Of a stretch of 50,317 nucleotides of DNA, positions 18,606 through 25,088 are shown in pieces. The notes beneath the pieces are model-generated. The model made no database searches. It was not told the origin of the DNA and worked only from the letters and a program-made list of their open reading frames with translations. The stretch covers positions 1 to 50,317 of the forward strand of contig JAIUMA010000018.1 of assembly GCA_022565795.1 (NCBI GenBank). The letters run 5' to 3'. Both the position numbers and the translations under genes were made by a program. How positions within the stretch are numbered: the stretch's first letter is position 1; every line of letters begins with the position of its first letter. Origin of the DNA: Balneolia bacterium. GTDB lineage: Bacteria > Bacteroidota > Rhodothermia > Balneolales > Cyclonatronaceae.

Positions 18606-20024
18606 TTAAGCTTCAGCTTTTTGGGTCATGTACTGTGTGAACTCATCATCCACGAGTACTACATCATGACCTTCACGCTTCAGGTATGCGCTCGCAACCG
18701 CAGAGCGTCCACCGGACATACAGTGTACAAGATACTTGCTTCCCTGAGGAATTTCGTCCTTGCGGTTAAACAGACGCGTATGGGCATAGTTAAGCGCTCC
18801 GTCGAAAGAACGTTCGCTGAACTCGCTGCCTTTACGCACGTCGAGGATTTTGTAATCGCTCTGCTGAGCTCTTTTTTCCATCTCTTCGAAATCGATGGTC
18901 TCGAGAGTATCCATTTTCCCGCCCTGATTTTTGAACAGGCGCAAATCAGCTGGAGTGATGAAGCCTTCGATGTTGTCTAGTCCGATACGGATGAGGTCAG
19001 TTACCGCTTCTTTAACGCGGTGCTCTTCTACAACCAGGTAGATTTTCTCATCTTCATCCACATACGAACCGGCAACAGTGTTGAACTGCTTGTTGAGCGG
19101 GGAAAGCAGCGAGCCGGGAATGTGGCCTGCAGCAAACTGATCGCGCTCACGGGTATCGATGATTGCAACGTCTTTACCTTTTTCGGCCAGCTTCATAATC
19201 TCACCGATGTTGAGCTGCTTTGGATTTGGGAGACCTTTCAGAAGCTTAGGGCCAATTTTGTTATCACGCTTCATGCGGGCAAAGTACATTGGCGGCTCAG
19301 GCTGACCTTCGAGGATGAACTTCACAAAGTTGTCTTCGGAAGAGGCAGACTTCAGAGAGTTGTTGAAACGAAGCTCGTAGCCAACGGTAGTTTCAGGAAT
19401 GGCGCCAAGTGCTTTACCACAGGCAGAACCTGCACCGTGTCCGGGCCAGATCTGAATGTACTCAGGAAGTCCTTTGAACTCTTCTACGGTTTTGTAGAGC
19501 GTACGGGCAGATGGTTCCATTACGTTTTCTTGTCCGGCAGCTGACTCAAGAAGATCAGGACGACCTACGTCGCCTACGAATACAAAGTCGCCGGTTGCGA
19601 CACCGATTGGTACGTCTGCTGCGGCTCCGTCGGTAACGAAGTAGCTAAGGTGCTCAGGCGTGTGGCCGGGTGTATGCCACGCTTTAATGGTGATGTTACC
19701 AAGCTTGATTTCATCATTGTTCTTTAGCAGCTCGTAGTCGTAGCTGCTGCCCATGAGCCACTCATACTTCCAGTCGGCATCACCTTCATCAGAACCGTAC
19801 ACTTTAACGCCGCGCTCGGCGAACTCACGAAGGCCTGAAATGTAGTCGGCGTGAATGTGGGTATCCAGCGCCATGGTGATTTTGAGGTTCTCTTTGGTAG
19901 CAGCCTGAATGTACTGATCGATGTCGCGCATCGGGTCAATTACGATAGCTTCGCCAAGAGCCTGGCAGCCGATCAGGTAGGAGTACTGTGCGAGTTTTTC
20001 ATCAAAGAATTGCTTGTAATACAT
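18606..20024 (-). CDS. MBL-fold persulfide dioxygenase with two rhodanese domains
   Basis: A mono-iron dioxygenase of the ETHE1 type fused to rhodanese domains, oxidising persulfides to sulfite. Metal ligands are H56-I-H58-A-D60, the HTPGHTPEH segment and FVGDVGRPDLL, plus IWPGHGAGSACGK. The first rhodanese domain (about 280-360) opens with VAIIDTRERDQFAAGHIPG but has VVEEHRV where the catalytic cysteine should be, so it is inactive. The second (about 375-472) has Cys435 in LVHCMSGGRSAVA and should be active. CstB and similar proteins show comparable fusions. It lies 56 bases after the DUF6691 gene. Confidence 0.92.
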   Translation of the reverse strand: MYYKQFFDEKLAQYSYLIGCQALGEAIVIDPMRDIDQYIQAATKENLKITMALDTHIHADYISGLREFAERGVKVYGSDEGDADWKYEWLMGSSYDYELLKNNDEIKLGNITIKAWHTPGHTPEHLSYFVTDGAAADVPIGVATGDFVFVGDVGRPDLLESAAGQENVMEPSARTLYKTVEEFKGLPEYIQIWPGHGAGSACGKALGAIPETTVGYELRFNNSLKSASSEDNFVKFILEGQPEPPMYFARMKRDNKIGPKLLKGLPNPKQLNIGEIMKLAEKGKDVAIIDTRERDQFAAGHIPGSLLSPLNKQFNTVAGSYVDEDEKIYLVVEEHRVKEAVTDLIRIGLDNIEGFITPADLRLFKNQGGKMDTLETIDFEEMEKRAQQSDYKILDVRKGSEFSERSFDGALNYAHTRLFNRKDEIPQGSKYLVHCMSGGRSAVASAYLKREGHDVVLVDDEFTQYMTQKAEA

Positions 20025-20080
20025 GGTGTTTCTCCGTTATTGGATGGTTTTTTGTTTGTTTAAAATCTTTAGGTGCACTC

Positions 20081-20509
20081 TTAATGAGGCAGTTTGGTTC
20101 TTAGGGCGCCGTAGGTCCAGGTGCCGGCTAAGGCAGCAAGAATAGGCACGATGATGATAGTGATGCCGCTGCCGAGCAGGGCAAACATCGGTCCGGGGCA
20201 GGCGCCAAGAAGGGCCCAGCCGAGACCGAACATACTTCCGCCAACGATGTAGCGGGTAACCTGTTTAGGATCCTTAGGCGGGATTGTAATAATGTTGCCC
20301 TCAAGGTCCTTTACGTTTTTGCGCTTAATAATCTGTACAGAGATGAGGCCTACGAATATGGCAAGGCCGATAATGCCGTACATATGAAACGAGTCGAAGC
20401 GAAACATCTCCTGAATACGGAACCAGGATACTACTTCAGATTTCATGAGAACAAAACCGAAGAGTGTTCCGGCGCTCAGGTATTTTAAAAAGTCTTTTGC
20501 TGATATCAT
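20081..20509 (-). CDS. YeeE/YedE-like half-transporter (DUF6691 type)
   Basis: A 142-residue protein with about four membrane segments. The motif GWALLGACPGPMFALLGSG holds the conserved cysteine thought to relay thiosulfate or persulfide sulfur in the YeeE/YedE (TsuA) family. It starts 13 bases downstream of the other half and the two probably form one heteromeric channel. The sequence of genes suggests it feeds sulfur to the dioxygenase next to it. Confidence 0.88.
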   Translation of the reverse strand: MISAKDFLKYLSAGTLFGFVLMKSEVVSWFRIQEMFRFDSFHMYGIIGLAIFVGLISVQIIKRKNVKDLEGNIITIPPKDPKQVTRYIVGGSMFGLGWALLGACPGPMFALLGSGITIIIVPILAALAGTWTYGALRTKLPH

Positions 20510-20522
20510 TGTGAAAAGCTGT

Positions 20523-21083
20523 TTAGAGAATGATTGGGTAGATGAACCAGGTCATGAGCAGACCGCCGATAAAGAAGCCGATTACGGCAATCAGTGAGGC
20601 AAGCTGCAGATCCGAAAGACCGGAAATAGCGTGCCCGGATGTACAGCCGCCGGCATATCGTGCGCCGAAGCCAACCAGGAATCCGCCAAGTACGAGAACG
20701 ATTAGACCGGTTCCGCTTCCCAGTACTTCCCATGTAAATAGTTCGGCAGGAACAAAGCCGGTGAAGTCGGTTATTCCGAGCTCGCGCAGATCATTAATAG
20801 TAGAGGCCGCAAGCTGGATGGGTTCAGGGTTGGCAAAGATATACCCGCCCAGGAAGCCGCCGAAAACCACACCAATTAGAAAAGTGAGGTTCCAGGCGCC
20901 GTTTTTCTTCCAGTCGTAGTTGAAGAATTCAACGTTACCAATGTTGCAGGCAGCGCAGGCGTGTCTGAGGTTTTCAGAAATACCGAACATCTTTCCACCC
21001 ATAATTAATAGCATTGGCACGGTAAGGCCGACAATCGGTCCGGCTATGTACCAGGGCCAGGGCTGTGTTAAAAGATCGAACAT
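20523..21083 (-). CDS. YeeE/YedE-family sulfur transporter subunit
   Basis: A 186-residue membrane protein with about five helices. The start at 21083 (MFDLLTQPWPWYIAGPIVGL) is preferred over an open extension to 21143, because the extra 20 residues are polar and lie in the leader near the promoter. Conserved cysteines are in LRHACAACNIG and in GARYAGGCTSGHAISG; both motifs occur in thiosulfate/sulfur uptake proteins of the YeeE/YedE group. First gene of the sulfur operon, transcribed from the promoter at 21141-21171. Confidence 0.88.
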   Translation of the reverse strand: MFDLLTQPWPWYIAGPIVGLTVPMLLIMGGKMFGISENLRHACAACNIGNVEFFNYDWKKNGAWNLTFLIGVVFGGFLGGYIFANPEPIQLAASTINDLRELGITDFTGFVPAELFTWEVLGSGTGLIVLVLGGFLVGFGARYAGGCTSGHAISGLSDLQLASLIAVIGFFIGGLLMTWFIYPIIL

Positions 21084-21140
21084 AATCAAAAATTGTTTAT
21101 TTGTGTGGTTGGTTAACTGACTTGTTTTTGTTTTCTGACC

Positions 21141-21171
21141 CAAATATAAAGCTGATATTACTACTTGTCAA
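21141..21171 (-). promoter_or_regulatory. Promoter of the sulfur operon
   Basis: On the minus strand TTGACA (21166-21171) and TATATTTG (21141-21148) are separated by 17 bases, a close match to the Bacteroidota TTG / TAnnTTTG promoter. The -35 hexamer is inside the palindrome at 21163-21178. Confidence 0.75.
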
Positions 21172-21178
21172 TACAAGT
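21163..21178. promoter_or_regulatory. Candidate GntR operator, site 1
   Basis: ACTTGT-CAAT-ACAAGT is a palindrome with 6-bp arms. It covers the -35 box of the sulfur operon promoter. Binding here would block polymerase; the protein is presumably the GntR regulator encoded next to it. Confidence 0.65.
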
Positions 21179-21294
21179 TGAACTTGTTTGGTGCTAAAGC
21201 GTATGTGTGTGTAACATTGGTTACCAAAACAAGCTTTATATCTGTATGTAGAGTGATTTATGCAACGTGGAAGACCTGCTTGTATTATGTATCT

Positions 21295-21310
21295 ACTTGT
21301 ATTGACCAAT
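21295..21310. promoter_or_regulatory. Candidate GntR operator, site 2
   Basis: ACTTGTATTGACCAAT equals the reverse complement of site 1 over its first 12 bases. It covers the -35 box of the gntR promoter. A further half-site CTTGTATT lies at 21279-21286, 17 bases upstream. Confidence 0.55.
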
Positions 21311-21332
21311 TCATTTTATCATCATATATTAC
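21302..21332 (+). promoter_or_regulatory. Promoter of the GntR regulator gene
   Basis: TTGACC (21302-21307), a 17-base spacer and TATATTAC (21325-21332), ending 31 bases before the ATG. The arrangement mirrors that of the divergent sulfur operon promoter. Confidence 0.6.
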
Positions 21333-21363
21333 ATGCGTAAATACAAAACAACCATTCTGTACT

Positions 21364-22149
21364 ATGGAACTCAGAAACAATATACCACGCCACGAACAAA
21401 TAAGTACATGGCTTCGCTCGCAAATCGCAGACGGCCGTTTCGGAAAGGACGAAAAACTCCCTTCCGAACAGGAATTGTCTAAACGTTTCGACGTGAGCCG
21501 TGTAACCGTACGCCGCGCGCTCCAGACTTTGGAAAACGATAAGATGATCTATCGGTGCCAGGGGCTGGGCTCTTTTGTGAAAGGGGAGAAGTCTACACCC
21601 AAAATGATTCACCTTACCGATTTCATGGAGGATATGCGGCAGTCGGGCAAAGAGGCCCGCTCTGAAGTAATTGAGGTGAAGCAGGAACCGGCCGATGAGC
21701 TGGTAGCATCAAGACTGAACGTAAAGCCTGGTCAGCATGTGCTCAGGCTGGACCGGCTTCGCCTTGGTGATGATCAGCCGGTAGCCTACGATACCACCTG
21801 GTTTCCGATTTTCTACGGGCAGCTGATTGTAGATCACGAGCTGGCCGACAATACCATCTTTCGTATTCTGGAGGAAGAGTACGAAATCCCTATTATTCGC
21901 GGTACTTATGAAATACAGGCGTGTGTAGCTACCGAAAAGATTGCCGCTCACCTTCAGGTACTAAAAGGTGCGCCGCTGCTTATGTTCGATCGCCTTTCTG
22001 TAACCGTGAATGATAAGCCGGTATATTTTCAGCGTCGATACTACCGCGCCGACAAAATCAGCTGGCAGGTTAGTCTGGAAAGAAACCCTTCTGCGAAAGG
22101 CAGCGATGAAGATATGCCTCTGAAGGAATTCGTGCCCGTATTCCGATAA
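21364..22149 (+). CDS. GntR/HutC family transcriptional regulator
   Basis: A 261-residue repressor-type regulator. The winged helix occupies residues 1-75 (LPSEQELSKRFDVSRVTVRRAL is the helix-turn-helix), and a UTRA effector domain follows from about 95 to 245 (LRLDRLRLGDDQPVAYDTTW and similar). The open frame continues upstream to 21178, but the ATG at 21364 gives the family's normal N-terminus and leaves room for the promoter. Divergent from the sulfur operon and with shared operator-like sites, it most likely controls that operon and itself. UTRA domains bind small organic molecules; the ligand here is unknown. Confidence 0.92.
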   Translation: MELRNNIPRHEQISTWLRSQIADGRFGKDEKLPSEQELSKRFDVSRVTVRRALQTLENDKMIYRCQGLGSFVKGEKSTPKMIHLTDFMEDMRQSGKEARSEVIEVKQEPADELVASRLNVKPGQHVLRLDRLRLGDDQPVAYDTTWFPIFYGQLIVDHELADNTIFRILEEEYEIPIIRGTYEIQACVATEKIAAHLQVLKGAPLLMFDRLSVTVNDKPVYFQRRYYRADKISWQVSLERNPSAKGSDEDMPLKEFVPVFR

Positions 22150-22237
22150 GAGATTTCAGTCCTTAATTTTGACTGATGCTATCTAATGGCTTACTTTATC
22201 GTTCAGAATCGTTAATCAATCAAAAAATGTATCACCA

Positions 22238-22660
22238 ATGACCTACAGATTTGAGCTTCCAATAAGCGTTCGGGACTACGAACTTGATGTGCAGGGTGTC
22301 GTGAATAATGCCGTATATCAGAATTACTTCGAACACGCTCGTCATGAGTTTCTTCGCTTTATCGGCCTTAATTTCGTGGAACTTCATAATAAGGGGTACG
22401 ATGCCGTTGTCCATAAGATTGAAATCCAGTATAAAAAAGCACTTATGGCTGGTGATAACTTCGTGGTGAAAGTAGCCGTGGAGCAGGAGGGGCCACTCAG
22501 GTTTATTTTTCATCAGCAGATTGAGCGGACTTCGGATAAAGTGGTGACTACAATTGCTAAGGTCACAACGGTGTTCATGAATAACGGCCGACCTATACGT
22601 CCGCCTGCCGAAGTACTTGAAGCCGTGCAGGCACACCAGAATACCGCAGGGGAAGTGTAG
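22238..22660 (+). CDS. Hotdog-fold acyl-CoA thioesterase (YbgC / 4HBT type)
   Basis: A 140-residue hotdog protein that hydrolyses acyl-CoA thioesters. The signature DYELDVQGVVNNAVYQNYFEH places the catalytic acid near residue 16 in the 4-hydroxybenzoyl-CoA thioesterase pattern (D-x-x-G-x-V-N-N-x-x-Y). The remainder follows the fold with alternating beta strands. It ends 3 bases before the convergent SDR gene. Substrate is unknown; short acyl-CoA is typical of the group. Confidence 0.85.
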   Translation: MTYRFELPISVRDYELDVQGVVNNAVYQNYFEHARHEFLRFIGLNFVELHNKGYDAVVHKIEIQYKKALMAGDNFVVKVAVEQEGPLRFIFHQQIERTSDKVVTTIAKVTTVFMNNGRPIRPPAEVLEAVQAHQNTAGEV

Positions 22661-22662
22661 GC

Positions 22663-23469
22663 TTACGTCACCTTCATTCTGCGAAGCACTTTGTTAAGCA
22701 GGCCGGGAAAAAACCTCTTTAGGTAAACGGCGTACACTTCCTTGCCGCCTATGTAGATTTCGGTTTTTCGCTTTTCAAGCTTTGGAACAAGTTTTTCTGC
22801 GAATGCTTCGGCCGACATGGCCGTTTGCTGTCCGGTACCCATCTTGCCAAATCGCTTACCGTCTGCTGTTAGCGCATTCACAGTAATTGGAGTCTTTACA
22901 TAGCCCGGACAAACGAGGGTGACATCCACATTATAATCGTACATCTCCTGGCGCAGGCAGTCGAACCACCCCTGAAGGGCATGCTTGGAAGCCGCGTACG
23001 TGGATCTGAACTTGGTCCCGAACTTGCCCATAACGCTGCTTACTACCACAACATAGCCGGATTTCCGCTTCGTGAAGTGCGGCAGGATGGCCTTGGTAAG
23101 GGCGATGGTTCCAAAGAAGTTTACCTCCATAATCTGCCGGATAACGTCGAGGCTGGCTTCCATAGCCGTTGCCCTTTGGCTCATTCCACCGTTGTTAATA
23201 AGCACATCTACATGACCGAACAGCTTCACGGCCGCATCGGCTTTTGAGTTTAGGCTGGAGGTCTGGCTTAAATCAAGAGGGAGAATCATGATATGATCCT
23301 GATTTCCGGGGCAGGAGACCTTCACCCTTTCCAGTTCATCCTCACGTCTGGCCGATAAAATTAACCTGGCGCCACGCTTGCTGAATGCATAGGCCAGCGC
23401 CTCGCCGATTCCGGAAGATGCTCCGGTTATCCAGATTACAGATTCAGAAATGGAAGGACGATCAGACAT
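22663..23469 (-). CDS. Short-chain dehydrogenase/reductase
   Basis: An NAD(P)-dependent oxidoreductase of 268 residues. The cofactor motif TGASSGIGEAL is at residues 15-25, NNGG is in DVLINNGGMSQ, and the catalytic Tyr-x-x-x-Lys is in YAASKHALQG after VVVSSVMGKFG. The C-terminus is basic and mildly hydrophobic (VYLKRFFPGLLNKVLRRMKV), as in the DHRS7-like group that sits on membranes. Convergent with the thioesterase gene. Substrate unknown. Confidence 0.88.
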   Translation of the reverse strand: MSDRPSISESVIWITGASSGIGEALAYAFSKRGARLILSARREDELERVKVSCPGNQDHIMILPLDLSQTSSLNSKADAAVKLFGHVDVLINNGGMSQRATAMEASLDVIRQIMEVNFFGTIALTKAILPHFTKRKSGYVVVVSSVMGKFGTKFRSTYAASKHALQGWFDCLRQEMYDYNVDVTLVCPGYVKTPITVNALTADGKRFGKMGTGQQTAMSAEAFAEKLVPKLEKRKTEIYIGGKEVYAVYLKRFFPGLLNKVLRRMKVT

Positions 23470-23689
23470 AAGGCGAACTTAAGGTTAAGGTTAAAGTATC
23501 GGTATAACCAATATATAAAAAAATAGCAGTGACTCACCGGATTGTACGCGTATGTGTTAGGGATTCATCATACACGTTGTTTTACGTTCCTTACAGGTTT
23601 TAAAAACTCATGGCTGGTTATCCCGTGTTAGATTCGTTATAATATTGAAATACAATTATTTAAAGCCTGAAGTGAGATATAATTTTATA

Positions 23690-23788
23690 ATGAAACTGAA
23701 GCACAGGAAATGTGCTGAGTCTTTGGGTAAGGGAAGGCTTAAATCAGTCCTTCCAAGAGTGGTAATGTTCATCAAAAAAATATTTTAG
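23690..23788 (+). CDS. Possible 32-aa basic leader peptide or small ORF
   Basis: ATG at 23690 opens 32 codons and stops at 23786-23788, two bases before the ATG of the ATP-grasp gene. The product is strongly basic (about ten Lys/Arg/His), has one Cys (residue 8) and ends in a hydrophobic stretch RVVMFIKKIF. No ribosome-binding site is obvious. It may be a leader peptide for translational coupling, a precursor peptide for the downstream enzymes, or chance; the two hairpins at 23701-23754 fall inside it, which weakens the coding reading. Confidence 0.3.
   Translation: MKLKHRKCAESLGKGRLKSVLPRVVMFIKKIF
23701..23754 (+). promoter_or_regulatory. Two-hairpin leader of the ATP-grasp operon
   Basis: GCACA-ggaaa-TGTGC (23701-23715) and GGAAGG-11 nt-CCTTCC (23732-23754) lie 37-90 bases before the ATP-grasp start. 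No T-run follows, so this is not a terminator. I could not match it to a known riboswitch class. The rest of the 320-base gap from 23470 holds an A/T-rich promoter-like region (TTATAATATTG near 23638). Confidence 0.4.
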
Positions 23789-23790
23789 AT

Positions 23791-25017
23791 ATGAGTAGTA
23801 AGGTAGCCCTGTTAGGCTGGAGTTTGCCAGCAATTGAAAGTGTACAGAAAATGAATAAGCCCTATGTGGTGGTTAGTTTTCCTGACTTTGAGCCGTATGC
23901 CAAAGAAAACGGAATCCCTTTCGTCTCATGGAAGTTTGACGACTGGAATGAAAAACACAATGCGCTGCAGCTCAAAGAGCTTTTAGATGCGGAGGGAGCT
24001 GAATACGCGGTTGCTTTGTACGAAGAAACGGTGGAATGGGCCGGAGCGCTGAACTCGCTCTATCGCGATGACCCACGTGTTTTAAACCGCGCCTATCTGT
24101 TCCGAAACAAATCTCTGATGAAGCGGAAAGCGATGCTGGCTGGTTTGCGCGTCGGATATTTTGAAGAGGTGTATAAAAAGGCAGATGTCGTAAAGTTTAT
24201 GGACCGTCTGAACGAAGCTAATCTTCAATTAGAAGGAGAAGAAGACGCATGGGTACACCTTAAGCCGTTTAGCGCGGCAGGAACCGTCGGGCATAAATTG
24301 CTGCGCAGTAAGCAGGATATAGACGATCGTGTTGAGGATGAAGACTTCCCGTGTATGGTTGAAAGCCACCTGCCGGGTAAAGAATTTTCCTGTGAAGCCT
24401 TCATTCACGACGGCAAAATCCGTTTTCTTAATATCACCGAGTATGTAAAGCTTGGCTTTTCCAACTTTATTCCTTGTGGTGAAGAACTTCAGTCCAAGCG
24501 TCCTCTTATCGCTGAGGCCATGCAGAAACTGGTCGATTCATTTGGAATCAAATACGGCGTTATTCATCCGGAATGGTTCCTTACGGAAGACAACACAATC
24601 AGTTTTGGTGAGGTAGCCAGTCGTATCCCGGGTGGACATATTTTTGAGCTCATTCAGTCTGCCTATGGTTTTGATGCCATTCAGGCACTTATTCTGGTGA
24701 ATGATCCGAAGGTCACCCAGGAAGAAATCGATACCTTTTTCCCGAAATCGGAAGCCGATTTTCAAACCTATGCCGGAAGCGTGATGGTATATCCGAAGCC
24801 GGGTTACATTAAGCGTCTGCAAATACCCGACGAGCTCAAGGAAGATCCATTCTTTAATCATCATACGCTTTATGAGCCGGTTGAGCATAAAGTTTCGAAC
24901 ACCCGTGAAGGATTTGGCAATCACTACGGTACGGTTTTCTTTAAAGGTGATGATCCCGTTCGTATGAAAGAGCTCCTCACCCATTATCAGGATGCTGATT
25001 TTTACGGAAGAGACTAG
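23791..25017 (+). CDS. ATP-grasp carboxylate-amine ligase-like protein
   Basis: A 408-residue ATP-grasp enzyme, which joins a carboxylate (through an acylphosphate) to an amine or thiol. The N-terminal pre-grasp domain (1-110) starts KVALLGWSLPAIESVQK; nucleotide-binding features are VHLKPFSAAGTVG (Lys158), VESHLPGKEFSCEAF (Glu191/Glu198 region) and the magnesium site HPEWFLTEDNTISFGEVASRIPGG (Glu274, Arg278). The layout resembles dipeptide-forming L-amino acid ligases more than D-Ala-D-Ala ligase. First gene of a likely operon with the 661-aa protein (71-base gap) and a racemase-like gene. Substrate unknown. Confidence 0.8.
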   Translation: MSSKVALLGWSLPAIESVQKMNKPYVVVSFPDFEPYAKENGIPFVSWKFDDWNEKHNALQLKELLDAEGAEYAVALYEETVEWAGALNSLYRDDPRVLNRAYLFRNKSLMKRKAMLAGLRVGYFEEVYKKADVVKFMDRLNEANLQLEGEEDAWVHLKPFSAAGTVGHKLLRSKQDIDDRVEDEDFPCMVESHLPGKEFSCEAFIHDGKIRFLNITEYVKLGFSNFIPCGEELQSKRPLIAEAMQKLVDSFGIKYGVIHPEWFLTEDNTISFGEVASRIPGGHIFELIQSAYGFDAIQALILVNDPKVTQEEIDTFFPKSEADFQTYAGSVMVYPKPGYIKRLQIPDELKEDPFFNHHTLYEPVEHKVSNTREGFGNHYGTVFFKGDDPVRMKELLTHYQDADFYGRD

Positions 25018-25088
25018 CGTAAATCAGCTGTATTTTATGTTCGACTTTCATATTTAATCCGGAAAACATCATTCAAAAAACGAAATCA

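Noticed and set aside
21178-21363. N-terminal extension of the GntR regulator
   Set aside because: It would overlap the promoter and operator sites and adds 62 residues with no family match; the ATG at 21364 gives the normal start.
23701-23754. Known riboswitch in the ATP-grasp leader
   Set aside because: Compared by eye with c-di-GMP, preQ1, THF, glycine and cobalamin consensus cores; only a short CACAGG word matches, so no class is assigned.
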